Assembly (NCBI GenBank): GCA_016709675.1
Contig: JADJMH010000001.1
Span: forward strand, 124,001-188,000
From: Candidatus Accumulibacter proximus
GTDB taxonomy: Bacteria > Pseudomonadota > Gammaproteobacteria > Burkholderiales > Rhodocyclaceae
DNA length: 64,000 nt
Direction of reading: 5' to 3'
The notes under the pieces were generated by a model that saw only the letters and a list, made by a program, of their open reading frames with translations, did no database searches and was not told the DNA's origin. A program made the translations under genes and the position numbers. Every line of letters starts with the position of its first letter. The stretch's first letter is position 1. Shown here in pieces: positions 23,186 through 33,296 of the stretch.

Positions 23186-25351
23186 ATGACGCTCAAACTC
23201 AAGCTACCGGCTTTCCTGTCCCGGACCCCCGATCCGGCAGGCCAGACCGTTACGGCTCACACAGTACTGGATTCGGACCAGCCGGCAGGCCAGCGGAGAA
23301 TGCCATTTCCGGCCGATCTGCTGAGCCAGTTCCCGGTTGCCAAGCAACTCCAGGTACTTGGTAGCTGTCTGGTGCTGGTCATGCTGCTGATTGCCATAGT
23401 GGTCTATCGCGACAACCGTCAGGCGACTTTCAACACGGCCTATATTGCGACAGCCGGCGATATGCGAATGCTTTCTCAACGCCTGGCAAAATCATCGAGC
23501 CTCGCCCTGCTGGGTGACCCGATCGCGTTCAAGCAATTGCGGGAATCGCGCGATAGCTTCGCCAGCAACCTTGAGCGACTGACGAGTGGCGGTGATCTCG
23601 CCACCAGCCGAGTGCCACCCTCCCCCGACCGTGTCCAGCCACAGCTGCAGGCACTGACCCAGATTTGGCAAAAAACCGACAACAACGCCTCTCGATTGCT
23701 CGAAATGGAGAAGAATCTGATCTCGCTCGGCAAGGACGTCGCCTTGATCAACGACAAGAATCCGCAGTTGCTCGACCTGTCGGAACACGTGGCAGCGCTC
23801 AAGCTGCAGAGCAGCGCCAGTGTCCGTGAGATTGCCGCAGCCAACCTGCTGGTGATGCTGACCCAGCGGATTGCGAAAAACGCCAGCGCACTGCTGCTTG
23901 GCGATGCGATCGACCCGGAAATTGCCTTCCTCCTGGGCAAGGACACGAACACCTTTCGCGACACGATACAGGCCCTGAGCAAGGGCAGTGACGCAATGCG
24001 CATCGGCGCGACGACTGACCCCGATACGAAACGGAAACTGGGCGAACTCGATGCCAGTTTTGGCGAGTATCGGGCTGCCGTTGGCGGCATCCTCGGCAAC
24101 ATGCAGAAACTCATCATCGCCAAACAGGCGGGTTCGCAGATCTTCCGTGACAGCGAAGAGCTGCTTGAGGTCACCGATGCCCTCGCCCAGGCGTATCAGA
24201 CCAGCGGCATGAACCGGACCGCCTATGGCATCGTGCTGCTGGTCCTGATCGCACTGGCGGTTGCGCTGGTCGTTCTTCTCGCCAGAACCTACCTGACCGA
24301 GAGCCAGCGTCAGGCCGAACAGGCCGAACAGGGCCGGCGTGAAACCGAAGCGGTCAACCGCCAGAATCAGGACGCGATCCTGCGCCTGATGAACGAACTC
24401 GGCGATCTCGCCGATGGCGATCTGACCGTCACGGCAACGGTCTCCGAGGATATCACCGGTGCCATTGCCGACTCGATCAACTACACGATTGAAGAACTGC
24501 GCGTGCTCGTCGGGCGCATCAACGATGCGGCCGGACGGGTGACGCTGGCAACCGAAATTGCTCAGCAAACCTCCAACGAGTTGCTCGCTGCGGCAGAACG
24601 CCAGTCGGCCGAAATCAAGGCTGCTGGCCAGTCGGTGCTGAGCATGGCCGCTTCAATGACCACGGTGTCCGGCGACGCCAACCAGTCGGCAACCGTGGCA
24701 CGTCAGTCCCTGGCTGCTGCCGGCAAGGGTGCGCGGGCAGTGGAAGACTCGATCAAGGGCATGAACAAGATCCGGGAGCAAATCCAGGAAACCTCAAAGC
24801 GGATCAAGCGTCTTGGCGAGTCATCACAGGAAATTGGCGAAATCGTCGAACTGATTTCCGACATCACCGAGCAGACCAACGTCCTGGCGCTCAATGCCGC
24901 CATTCAGGCAGCTTCTGCCGGCGAGGCCGGACGTGGCTTCACGGTCGTTGCCGAGGAAGTGCAGCGCCTGGCAGAACGTTCCGGCGAAGCGACAAAGCAA
25001 ATTGGGGCGATCGTCAGGACCATCCAGACCGACACCCAGGACACGGTCTCGGCAATGGAAGAGTCGACCCGAGGCGTGGTGGAAGGAGCCAGGCTGTCCG
25101 ATGCAGCTGGCCAGGCGCTGGCGGAGATTGGTGAGGTTTCCAGGGCGCTGACGGCGTTGATTGAAAACATCTCCGGTGCCACGAGGGAGGCAGCCGACTC
25201 GGCGACCAAAGTGGCGCGCAAGATGCAGGAAATATTGCTGGTTACCGGGCAAACGACCGCCGGCACGCAGAAAACAGCGACGGCAATTGGTGAACTGGCC
25301 GGTCTGGCGACCGAGCTGAAGGGTTCCGTGGCCGGCTTCAAGGTGATCTGA
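23186..25351 (+). CDS. pilJ: Pilus chemoreceptor PilJ (methyl-accepting chemotaxis protein)
   Basis: The 721-residue receptor has a cytoplasmic N-terminal tail, a first membrane helix (VLGSCLVLVMLLIAIVVYRD, about residue 52), and a long periplasmic region with two PilJ-type four-helix repeats (AGDMRMLSQRLAKSS and VMLTQRIAKNASALLLG). A second helix (AYGIVLLVLIALAVALVVLL, about 349) is followed by a HAMP-like linker and a C-terminal signalling hairpin tip (EIVELISDITEQTNVLALNA). It senses surface or pilin-related signals and controls ChpA. The ATG is preceded by ggagaaggaag. Confidence 0.92.
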   Translation: MTLKLKLPAFLSRTPDPAGQTVTAHTVLDSDQPAGQRRMPFPADLLSQFPVAKQLQVLGSCLVLVMLLIAIVVYRDNRQATFNTAYIATAGDMRMLSQRLAKSSSLALLGDPIAFKQLRESRDSFASNLERLTSGGDLATSRVPPSPDRVQPQLQALTQIWQKTDNNASRLLEMEKNLISLGKDVALINDKNPQLLDLSEHVAALKLQSSASVREIAAANLLVMLTQRIAKNASALLLGDAIDPEIAFLLGKDTNTFRDTIQALSKGSDAMRIGATTDPDTKRKLGELDASFGEYRAAVGGILGNMQKLIIAKQAGSQIFRDSEELLEVTDALAQAYQTSGMNRTAYGIVLLVLIALAVALVVLLARTYLTESQRQAEQAEQGRRETEAVNRQNQDAILRLMNELGDLADGDLTVTATVSEDITGAIADSINYTIEELRVLVGRINDAAGRVTLATEIAQQTSNELLAAAERQSAEIKAAGQSVLSMAASMTTVSGDANQSATVARQSLAAAGKGARAVEDSIKGMNKIREQIQETSKRIKRLGESSQEIGEIVELISDITEQTNVLALNAAIQAASAGEAGRGFTVVAEEVQRLAERSGEATKQIGAIVRTIQTDTQDTVSAMEESTRGVVEGARLSDAAGQALAEIGEVSRALTALIENISGATREAADSATKVARKMQEILLVTGQTTAGTQKTATAIGELAGLATELKGSVAGFKVI

Positions 25352-25377
25352 GCGCTGGATTGGAGAGACTGTCCCAG

Positions 25378-26961
25378 ATGAACGCCCCGACAGACTTCGA
25401 TATCGGCCCGCTGACCTGGGTCAAGGGCGAGATCGACCTCGCACTCGAGCGTGCCGACAGGGCGCTGCAGGCCTTTTCTGCCAGCGCTGCCGAGGGCGAT
25501 GGCGATCTCACCCAGATCAGGTTTTCCCGCACCCACCTGCACGAGGTCGAGGGTGCCTTGACGATCGTCGGTCTGGACGGCGTGACCCAATGTGCCGAAG
25601 CACTGGAGTCCCTGCTTGAGGCAATCGAGAAACAGGAACAGCCTGCCGAACCGTCTTCGATCAGCCTGTCGCTAAGGGCGCTGGCCGCGCTGCGCCATTA
25701 TCTTGACGATCTCATCAGCGGCCAGCCCAACCAGCCCCTGCGGCTATTGCCACTCTACCGCGAGGTGCAAGCGGCACGCGGCCAGCGACGCGTATTCCCG
25801 AGCGATCTCTTCTTTCCCGACCTCCGTGTGCGGCCACCACGTCGTTCCGGCCCGCCGGTCAAGCTCGCACGCCGCGAGTTTGATTACCGCCTCCGGCAGC
25901 ATAGAGCACACTTCCAGCACGGTCTGTTGTCGTGGTTGCGTGCCCCGAAGGAGGGCGCTGGCGTACCTGAGATGCTCGACGCGGTCAAACGGATCGAGGC
26001 GATCCAGGAGACACCGTCGGCACGTGTCTTCTGGTGGGTCGCCACGGCTTTTCTGACCGCGCTCGGTGAACGCGCGCTGCCGGCAGATGCCGATGCCAGG
26101 CAGCTATGCAGCCGCATCGATCTGCAGACCCGCCGCCTGCTGGAGGGTTCGACCAACGTTGCCGAGCGCCTGATGCGCGATGCGCTGTATCTCGTCGGCA
26201 GCGCCAGCAGCAACCACCCCGCTGTGCGCCGGGTCAAGGACGCCTACCAGTTGGCCGCCTTGATACCAGGCGAGGTCAGCACTGCCCCGGTCGCGCAGGA
26301 GTCTCTCCGCCGCCGGTTGCGTGATGCGATCGCTGCCACCGAAGAGACATGGAACAGGTTCTGCGCCGGCAGCACGCAGGGCCTGCCGGCATTCCGGACG
26401 AATGCCACGGCGCTGTCAGCCCTGGGCGAGGAACTGGCGCACGCGGACTACTACCGCCTGTTGCAGGCCATTGCCGACGTGGCCAATTTCCTCGCCGAGA
26501 CGCCTTCTCGCCACAGCGAGGCGCTGGCCATGGAAACCGCAACGGCCATCCTGCTCGCCCAGAACGCGCAGGAGAACATCCAGTACCTGGGCGACGGCTT
26601 TGCCCACCAGGTGGACGTCATGGCTGCCCGGATTCAGGACTGCATCAGCGGAAACCCACCCCAGCCCGGGTCAGAACTGCCATCGCTCGACGATATCTCC
26701 CGCCAGGCACAGGAAAAGATGCTCGTTGGCCAAGTCGCCAGGGAGATCAAGAGCAACCTTGCACAAGTCGAACAGGTTCTCGATTCGTTCTTCCGCGATG
26801 CCGACAAGCGCGCCGAACTGAATGGTCTGGAGGCCCCGCTGCGACAGGTCATCGGCGCCCTCACCATGATGCGGCATGACGGCGCGGTGACCGTGCTGCG
26901 CCGGTGTGCGAAAGATATCGAACGGTTCTCGAGGTCGGAATATGTCCCCTTTGGAGACTGA
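25378..26961 (+). CDS. chpA: ChpA/PilL hybrid kinase, N-terminal part (split by frameshift)
   Basis: These 527 residues correspond to the N-terminal FimL-like/Hpt-related region of ChpA: ALERADRALQAFSASA … THLHEVEGALTIVGLDGVTQ, then helical repeats such as RRVFPSDLFFPDLR and VGQVAREIKSNLAQVEQVLD. The frame stops at 26961 just after RSEYVPFGD. Removing one C from the cccc run at about 26945-26948 restores …YVPLETDFEGVAEQLSLVGF in the next frame, joining it to 26942-30754. The true gene is therefore a single coding region of about 1,790 codons. It lies 26 bp after pilJ. Confidence 0.8.
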   Translation: MNAPTDFDIGPLTWVKGEIDLALERADRALQAFSASAAEGDGDLTQIRFSRTHLHEVEGALTIVGLDGVTQCAEALESLLEAIEKQEQPAEPSSISLSLRALAALRHYLDDLISGQPNQPLRLLPLYREVQAARGQRRVFPSDLFFPDLRVRPPRRSGPPVKLARREFDYRLRQHRAHFQHGLLSWLRAPKEGAGVPEMLDAVKRIEAIQETPSARVFWWVATAFLTALGERALPADADARQLCSRIDLQTRRLLEGSTNVAERLMRDALYLVGSASSNHPAVRRVKDAYQLAALIPGEVSTAPVAQESLRRRLRDAIAATEETWNRFCAGSTQGLPAFRTNATALSALGEELAHADYYRLLQAIADVANFLAETPSRHSEALAMETATAILLAQNAQENIQYLGDGFAHQVDVMAARIQDCISGNPPQPGSELPSLDDISRQAQEKMLVGQVAREIKSNLAQVEQVLDSFFRDADKRAELNGLEAPLRQVIGALTMMRHDGAVTVLRRCAKDIERFSRSEYVPFGD

Positions 26962-29900
26962 CTTCGAAGGCGTTGCCGAGCAACTGTCGCTGGTCGGCTT
27001 CTTCGTCGATGCGATGCAGACCGGCGCAGCCGACTTCGACAGTTTTGTCAGCCAGATGAAAGCCGGTACAGCCCCGGCCGCCGTCGAGGACGAGACAGCA
27101 ACAGTCGAGCAGGAGCTGGAGCAGCAAAAGCGTGAAGCACATGCCCTGCTGGTTGCACTCAAGGAACAGCCCGGTGATGCCGGTCTGCGTCGGGAGCTGC
27201 GGCAGAATCTGACGGCACTGCAGAAGGATGCCGACCTGGTAGCCGACAAGCAACTCGGGCAGCAAACCAAGAACGTCCTCTCGGCGCTGGCGGCTGGTGG
27301 CGACGCTGCCCGGCAGATTGACGCGGCGATGGCAACGCTCAAGCCGCAGCTGCCGGAAGCTCCCCCGCCCTCGGCAGAAACCATTCAGCTCGCGCAGGCC
27401 ACCGCTGAGGAAGTCGACGCCGAGTTGCTGGGGATCTTCCTCGAAGAAGCCGACGAGGTGCTTGCCAACATTGACGCAAACCTGCAGCGGTTAAGGGCGC
27501 AGCCACACGACTCGGGCGTGCTGACCGTGATCCGTCGTTCGGCCCACACCCTAAAGGGCAGCGGCCGGATGGTCGGGCTCAAGGATCTCGGCGATACGGC
27601 GTGGTCGATAGAACAGGTTCTCAACATGTGGCTGCAGCAGGAACAGGAGGCCACGCCAGACCTCTTTGACCTGATCGGACAGGCGTACACCGTTTTTTCC
27701 GCCTGGATCGAGCACCTGAAGACTGGGCAAGGCCAGATACCCGATGTCGGGGGCATGGTCGCACTGGCCGATTCCTTGACACGCAGCAGTGAAACGCTCC
27801 TGCCGGCGCCCGTTGCCGCCGGGCAACCATCGGAGCGCGGCGCGGCGCCGACAATCGCCGAGTCGGCTGCCATCGCCAGCGCGGTCACCGTCACGCCGAT
27901 TGCCGCTCCGCCGGCTGAGCAGATACACCTGCCGCCCGCGGGCCTTCCGATCGATCCCGAACTGGCCGAGATTTTCAAGGAAGAAGCGGCGGTTCACCTG
28001 GCCACCCTGGAGCGCGAGTTCGCGCTGCTTCAAGCAGACCCTGCCGGGCCGACCGCGCATGAAATGTACCGTGCCGCGCACACCCTGGCCGGCATCGCCG
28101 GCACGGTCGGCATCCCGGCGGTCAACTGCCTGAGCCTCACGCTCGAACACGCACTCCTGCGCCGCAACCAGGTTGCACAACGCGATAGCCTTGAAGCGCT
28201 TGAGACGATCCGTCAGACGATTGCCGCCCTCGCCTTGATGCTGGCGGACGTGGCACGCGAACATGAGCCCGAGGAATTCCCCACCCTGCTCAATGCACTC
28301 GGCACGCTTTACCCGGAGCCGGTCGTCGACCAGCAGGCAGCGCCGACGCCGGCCGAGCATACGGCGGAAGCAACGCAGCCAGAGCAGGCGGCAGCGATCA
28401 GCGGCGCAGAACGACCTGCCAGCCCGACCGGCGAGGCCGTTGCAGTCGACGTCCCGCAACTTCAGGATGAACTTGACGAGCAGTTGCTGCCCCTGTTCCT
28501 TGAAGAAGCGCTCGATCTCAACCAGAACATCGCCGCGCAGTTACACGCCTGGCGCAGCAATCCTGCCGATGGCGAACCGGTCCGCCGACTCGCACGTCTG
28601 TTCCATACGCTCAAGGGTAGCGCGCGCATGGCCGGCGCGATGAATCTCGGCGAGCTGACACACGCCATTGAAACCCGCATGCAGGAAGCGCAGGAAGCCG
28701 GTCGTGCGCCGCTCGAGCTGATCGACGACATCGACAATGCCTTCGACGTGATTGTCCAGATTGTCGAGCGGCTGCAGCGTGGCGAAACCTCCGATGCACC
28801 GGTCGAGATATCCGATCAAGCGGCTCTGGAACTGGCTGCCGAAACGCCTGCGCCGGTCACGCCCGTCGATCAGGTCGTCAGCGCCAGCCAGCCTGAACAT
28901 GAAGGCGAGACGGACGCCGCAGCACAGCGGGCAACCCTGCGCGTACGCGCCGATCTGATCGACCGGCTGGTCAACGAAGCCGGCGAGTTGTCGATTGCGC
29001 GCTCGCGGATTGAAGGCGAGATGCGCGGCATCAAGGGCTCGCTGCTCGACCTGACCGAGAACGTGATCCGTCTGCGTCGGCAGTTGCGCGATATCGAGAT
29101 CCAGGCCGAACTGCAGATGCAGTCGCGCACAGCCCAGACTGGAGAACAGCACGCCGATTTCGATCCGCTCGAGTTCGACCGCTTCACACGCTTCCAGGAA
29201 CTGACGCGGATGATGGCCGAATCGGTCAATGACGTCGCTACCGTCCAGCAGAACCTGCTGAAGAACCTGGACGACGCCAACGCCGCCATCATCGCGCAAG
29301 CGCGTCTGAACCGCGAAGTGCAGCAGGAGTTGATGTCGGTGCGCATGGTGCCGTTCGGCAGCATCTCCGATCGCCTCTATCGCATCGTTCGTCAGGCGAG
29401 CAAGGAAATCGGCAAGCGCGCGAACCTTGAAATCAGTGGTGCGCAACTGGAGCTCGACCGAACGGTCCTGGACAAGATGCTGGCGCCGCTTGAACACATG
29501 CTGCGTAACGCAATCGCCCATGGCCTTGAAGACGCAGCGGTTCGCCTGAGCAAGGGCAAACCGGAAATTGGCGAGATCTCGCTCAAGCTGACACAGGAAG
29601 GCAACGAGATCATTCTGTCCTTCGCTGATGACGGCGCCGGCCTCGACGTCGACCGGCTGCGCGAACGCGGTTTGCTCGCCGGCCTGCTCAGCGAGGAGGA
29701 AGCCGCCGACCCAGAGCGCGTGGTGGATCTGATCTTTGCCCCCGGCATCTCGACTGCCAGCGAAGTCTCGCGCTTGTCTGGTCGTGGCATCGGAATGGAT
29801 GTCCTCAAGAGCGAAGTGACCAGCCTTGGCGGCCGCATTGAAGTTGTCTCCAGCCCTGGCCAGGGGACCCACTTCCGGCTTTATCTGCCGCTCACCCTGG

Positions 29901-30754
29901 CGGTGACGAAAGCCCTGCTGGTCCGCTCGGGCAGCCGGGAATACGCGATTCCTTCGGCGATGATCGAACAGGTACTCGACCTCAAGGAGAACGGCCTGGC
30001 CCGCATACGCGAGGCCCGTGAGGCGGTGTGGACCGGGAATCACTATCCGTTCCACTACCTCCCGCACCTCCTCGGCGAGACCCAGGCGCTACCCGAGAAA
30101 CATACTCAATACTGGGCTCTGCTGGTGCGCGGCGGAACCCACAGGATTGCGCTGCAAGTCGACGAATTGCTCGGCAATCAGGAAATCGTGGTCAAGAACA
30201 TTGGCCCCCAACTTGCCCGTGTGATCGGCATCGACGGCGCGACGGTGCTCGGCAATGGTCAGGTCGTGCTGATCCTGAACCCGATTGCACTGGCCAGTCG
30301 CGACCGCCTGGCGCCCGCCGTTTCGCCGGTACCGACGGTACGGCAGCCGCGGGCGACCGACCGCACCACCGGCACTGTGCCGACGATCATGATCGTCGAC
30401 GATTCGCTCACCGTGCGCAAGATCACCACTCGCCTACTGGCCCGCGAAGGCTACCAGGTGATGACCGCCAAGGATGGCGTCGATGCCCTCGAGCAACTCA
30501 TCGCCCTTGTCCCGGACGTCATGCTGGTGGACATTGAGATGCCGCGCATGGACGGCTTCGAGCTGACCAGGAACATCCGCGCCGACAAGCGCCTGGGGAC
30601 GGTTCCGATCATCATGATCACCTCGCGCACGGCTGACAAGCACCGGCAATACGCCCTCGAACTGGGCGTCAATCATTACCTCGGCAAACCCTATCAGGAA
30701 GACGAACTGCTGCGCCTGGTGAGCGGGCACGTCAGGGCACTTCGCCGCGCTTGA
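26942..30754 (+). CDS. chpA: ChpA/PilL hybrid chemotaxis kinase, main part
   Basis: About 1,270 residues hold three recognisable Hpt modules (RRSAHTLKGSGRMVGLKDLG; RAAHTLAGIAGTVGIPAVN; RLFHTLKGSARMAGAMNLGE) separated by Ala/Pro-rich linkers. Then come the CheA dimerisation and ATPase region (LEHMLRNAIAHGLEDAAVRL, FADDGAGLD, SGRGIGMDVLK), a CheW-like domain, and a C-terminal receiver (IMIVDDSLTVRKITTRLLAR … MLVDIEMPRMDGFELT … YLGKPY). It is the central kinase of the Pil-Chp system, phosphorylating PilG and PilH. The start given is the first ATG after the frameshift; in the intact gene this part continues from 25378. Its 3' end overlaps the convergent photolyase by 23 bp. Confidence 0.88.
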   Translation: MSPLETDFEGVAEQLSLVGFFVDAMQTGAADFDSFVSQMKAGTAPAAVEDETATVEQELEQQKREAHALLVALKEQPGDAGLRRELRQNLTALQKDADLVADKQLGQQTKNVLSALAAGGDAARQIDAAMATLKPQLPEAPPPSAETIQLAQATAEEVDAELLGIFLEEADEVLANIDANLQRLRAQPHDSGVLTVIRRSAHTLKGSGRMVGLKDLGDTAWSIEQVLNMWLQQEQEATPDLFDLIGQAYTVFSAWIEHLKTGQGQIPDVGGMVALADSLTRSSETLLPAPVAAGQPSERGAAPTIAESAAIASAVTVTPIAAPPAEQIHLPPAGLPIDPELAEIFKEEAAVHLATLEREFALLQADPAGPTAHEMYRAAHTLAGIAGTVGIPAVNCLSLTLEHALLRRNQVAQRDSLEALETIRQTIAALALMLADVAREHEPEEFPTLLNALGTLYPEPVVDQQAAPTPAEHTAEATQPEQAAAISGAERPASPTGEAVAVDVPQLQDELDEQLLPLFLEEALDLNQNIAAQLHAWRSNPADGEPVRRLARLFHTLKGSARMAGAMNLGELTHAIETRMQEAQEAGRAPLELIDDIDNAFDVIVQIVERLQRGETSDAPVEISDQAALELAAETPAPVTPVDQVVSASQPEHEGETDAAAQRATLRVRADLIDRLVNEAGELSIARSRIEGEMRGIKGSLLDLTENVIRLRRQLRDIEIQAELQMQSRTAQTGEQHADFDPLEFDRFTRFQELTRMMAESVNDVATVQQNLLKNLDDANAAIIAQARLNREVQQELMSVRMVPFGSISDRLYRIVRQASKEIGKRANLEISGAQLELDRTVLDKMLAPLEHMLRNAIAHGLEDAAVRLSKGKPEIGEISLKLTQEGNEIILSFADDGAGLDVDRLRERGLLAGLLSEEEAADPERVVDLIFAPGISTASEVSRLSGRGIGMDVLKSEVTSLGGRIEVVSSPGQGTHFRLYLPLTLAVTKALLVRSGSREYAIPSAMIEQVLDLKENGLARIREAREAVWTGNHYPFHYLPHLLGETQALPEKHTQYWALLVRGGTHRIALQVDELLGNQEIVVKNIGPQLARVIGIDGATVLGNGQVVLILNPIALASRDRLAPAVSPVPTVRQPRATDRTTGTVPTIMIVDDSLTVRKITTRLLAREGYQVMTAKDGVDALEQLIALVPDVMLVDIEMPRMDGFELTRNIRADKRLGTVPIIMITSRTADKHRQYALELGVNHYLGKPYQEDELLRLVSGHVRALRRA

Positions 30755-32189
30755 CGACCGCATAGCGTTGCAGAGCTCTGAGCCGGGCCTGATCATGCTC
30801 GACCAGTGGCGGCGGTGTATCCCGACCGATACACACGCCGCAGGCGAGCTGCTCGGGCCAGCTCATTCGCCAAGGCGCATGAATGAACTTGTCCGGAACA
30901 CCGGCCAGTTCCGGCAGGTAGCGGCGAATGAACCGTCCGCCCGGGTCAAAGCGTTCCGATTGCGTCACCGGGTTGAAGATGCGGAAATACGGCTGCGCAT
31001 CGCAGCCGGTTGACGCTGCCCATTGCCAGCCGCCGTTGTTGGCCGACAGGTCGAAATCGTTGAGCTGACAGGCAAAGTAGGCCTCACCCTGCCGCCAGTC
31101 GATGCCCAGATCCTTGGTCAGAAACGAAGCGACCAGCATGCGCAGGCGGTTATGCATATAGCCAGTCCGGTTGATCTGCCGCATCGCTGCGTCGACCAGC
31201 GGATAGCCGGTGCAGCCGGTGGTCCAGGCGGCAAAGGCCTGCTCCGCCTGCGGTCCCTGTTCCCAGGCAATCGCATCGTACGCCGGCTTGAACGCGCACT
31301 CGGTCACGTGTGGAAAGCGGTCGAGAATCATGAAGTAAAAGTCGCGCCAGATCAGTTCGGCAAGCCAGGTTGCTGCCCCTTCGGCACCCTCTGCACCCTC
31401 GTTCAAGGCACCGGCGGCAATCGCTCGCGCCACCAGCTGACGAATCGACACCGTGCCGAAACGCAGATGAACCGAGAGATACGAAACGCCCTTCACGGCA
31501 GGGTAATCCCGCTGCTGCCTGTAGCGCGCCATGCGCCCCTGGAATTCGGCCAGCAACTGCCGGCCGCCGGACATCCCCGGCACGAATCCGAGCGACCGCA
31601 GATCACTGGCGGCAAAGCCGATCGCCGCCAGCGACGGCACGCCGCCAGCACCAGGCGTCGCAGCCAGGCAGCCGCCGGTGGACTGACATGGCTGCCAGTC
31701 GTCCTCCGTCAACCGTTTCAGCCAGGCCTTCCTGTACGGCGTAAACACCGTATAAGGCCGCCCGGCGCGCGTCAGCACCTCATCCCCGTCAAGCACTGCC
31801 TGATCCTTGAAAGACTCGAAGGCAATTCCGTCGGCGCTCAGCGCCGCCCTGACCGCAGCATCGCGCTGCTTGGCCTGCGGTTCGTAGTCGCGATTGACGA
31901 ACACCGCCGAGACGCGCAGCTCCCTCGCCAGCAGCGGAATTTCGCTGCCTGCCCAGCCATGGCGCACAATCATTGCCCCGCCGCGCGCGCGTAACGCCAG
32001 ATCAAGCTCAACCAGTGACTCCCGGATGAATTCGACGCGTCGGTCCTCGGCTCGCGCAAGCCGATCAAGGATCTCGCGATCGAAGACGAAAGCACAATAG
32101 ACGCGCCGCCCACGCCGCAGCGCCTCACCGAGGGCAGTGTGATCGTTATCACGCAGGTCGCGCCGAAACCAGACCAGAATCGAATTCAT
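30732..32189 (-). CDS. phrB: Deoxyribodipyrimidine photolyase
   Basis: The 485-residue protein has the N-terminal antenna (photolyase) Rossmann domain (ILVWFRRDLRDNDHTALGEA … VYCAFVFDREIL). Its C-terminal FAD-binding helical domain contains YLSVHLRFGTVSIRQLV, ELIWRDFYFMILDRFP, GCTGYPLVDAAMRQINRTGY, MHNRLRMLVASFL and NNGGWQWAASTGCDAQPYFR. This is class-I CPD photolyase, which uses blue light to split pyrimidine dimers. It is divergent from algH (47 bp apart) and convergent with chpA. Confidence 0.92.
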   Translation of the reverse strand: MNSILVWFRRDLRDNDHTALGEALRRGRRVYCAFVFDREILDRLARAEDRRVEFIRESLVELDLALRARGGAMIVRHGWAGSEIPLLARELRVSAVFVNRDYEPQAKQRDAAVRAALSADGIAFESFKDQAVLDGDEVLTRAGRPYTVFTPYRKAWLKRLTEDDWQPCQSTGGCLAATPGAGGVPSLAAIGFAASDLRSLGFVPGMSGGRQLLAEFQGRMARYRQQRDYPAVKGVSYLSVHLRFGTVSIRQLVARAIAAGALNEGAEGAEGAATWLAELIWRDFYFMILDRFPHVTECAFKPAYDAIAWEQGPQAEQAFAAWTTGCTGYPLVDAAMRQINRTGYMHNRLRMLVASFLTKDLGIDWRQGEAYFACQLNDFDLSANNGGWQWAASTGCDAQPYFRIFNPVTQSERFDPGGRFIRRYLPELAGVPDKFIHAPWRMSWPEQLACGVCIGRDTPPPLVEHDQARLRALQRYAVVKRGEVP

Positions 32190-32236
32190 CGTGGATTACC
32201 TTTGTGTCAGCCGCCACCGCCCATTAAAATAAGACC

Positions 32237-32797
32237 ATGCAAAGCATCAACCTGACGGACCATTTTCTCATCGCCATGCCGGCGATGGTCGACTCTTATT
32301 TTTCCAAGAGCCTGGTCTATATCGCGGAACATAACCCGCGTGGCGCGCTGGGCGTGATCGTCAATCGGCCGATCGACATGAGTCTGGGGACGCTGCTGGA
32401 GAAAATCGATGTTCCCCTCCAGGCCGAAGGCTTCGCCAATCTGCCCGTACTCTTTGGCGGACCGGTCCAGACCGACCGCGGCTTCGTCCTCCATCGACCG
32501 GTCGGCCAGTGGCAGTCGACGCTGGTCATCAACAAGCACGTCGGCCTCACCAGCTCGCGGGACATTCTGCAGGCGGTCGCCCGCGACGGCCAGCCACGCG
32601 ACTTGATGGTGACGCTCGGCTACGCCGGCTGGGCTGCCGGTCAGCTCGAACACGAGCTGGTGCAGAATGCCTGGTTGACCGTGCCAGCGGAACTCCACAT
32701 CCTTTTCAACTCACCTTATGAGGAAAGGCTGGCGTCGGCACTCGAACTGCTCGGCGTCAATCTCGCCAATCTTGCCGATGAAGCTGGGCATGCCTGA
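32237..32797 (+). CDS. YqgE/AlgH family protein (DUF179)
   Basis: The 186-residue protein matches the AlgH/YqgE family from its first residues: NLTDHFLIAMPAMVDSYFSK, SLVYIAEHNPRGALGVIVNR, VLFGGPVQTDRGFVLHRP and LVTLGYAGWAAGQLEHEL-type (here MVTLGYAGWAAGQLE). The molecular role is unknown. Its place before ruvX (yqgF) is conserved in proteobacteria. The ruvX start overlaps its last codons by 8 bp, so both are translated together with the pyrimidine genes that follow. Confidence 0.92.
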   Translation: MQSINLTDHFLIAMPAMVDSYFSKSLVYIAEHNPRGALGVIVNRPIDMSLGTLLEKIDVPLQAEGFANLPVLFGGPVQTDRGFVLHRPVGQWQSTLVINKHVGLTSSRDILQAVARDGQPRDLMVTLGYAGWAAGQLEHELVQNAWLTVPAELHILFNSPYEERLASALELLGVNLANLADEAGHA

Positions 32798-33296
32798 GCC
32801 CGGCAGCAGACCCGCAGGCACGGTGCTGGCCTTTGATTTTGGCGAGAAGCGCATAGGAGTAGCCGTTGGCGAGCTGCAACTGTTGCAGGCACACCCACTG
32901 ACCACCATCCACGGCGAGGCGAACGCCGAGCGTTTCACCGCCATCGCTGCGCTGATCCAGGAATGGCACCCCGCCAGCCTGGTCGTCGGGCGTCCCCTCT
33001 CACTCGACGGTACGGCGCACGCCATGACCGCTCGCTGCACCCGCTTCGCCAATCAGCTGCGCGGCCGCTTCGGACTAAGCGTGGATTATGCCGAGGAGAG
33101 GCTCTCGTCGGCCGAAGCAGCGGAACGTCTGCTTGCCGCGGGACACCCCCCGCGCAGCGCGCGTCAGCACCTGGACGCTATCGCGGCCCAGCTGATCCTG
33201 CAAAGTCATTTTGACGGTCTTGCCGAGCAAGGCCATGGCCACCTCTCCCCTGGACCCGAACACCCTGATGACCGCGAAGACGATAGCCGCCATTGA
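32790..33296 (+). CDS. ruvX: RuvX/YqgF Holliday-junction resolvase-like protein
   Basis: The 168-residue RNase H-fold protein has VLAFDFGEKRIGVAVGE (first catalytic Asp), ASLVVGRPLSLDG, FANQLRGRFGLSVDYAEERL (second acidic cluster, E) and RQHLDAIAAQLILQ (last Asp). Members process pre-16S rRNA ends in enterobacteria and resolve Holliday junctions in others. The start at ATG 32790 overlaps algH. The C-terminal tail after residue 145 overlaps the start region of pyrR. An alternative start at 32778 is possible. Confidence 0.9.
   Translation: MPEPGSRPAGTVLAFDFGEKRIGVAVGELQLLQAHPLTTIHGEANAERFTAIAALIQEWHPASLVVGRPLSLDGTAHAMTARCTRFANQLRGRFGLSVDYAEERLSSAEAAERLLAAGHPPRSARQHLDAIAAQLILQSHFDGLAEQGHGHLSPGPEHPDDREDDSRH

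Noticed and set aside
28541..30067. 508-residue minus-strand frame inside chpA
   Set aside because: It is antisense to Hpt, ATPase and CheW motifs of ChpA, so it is a shadow frame.
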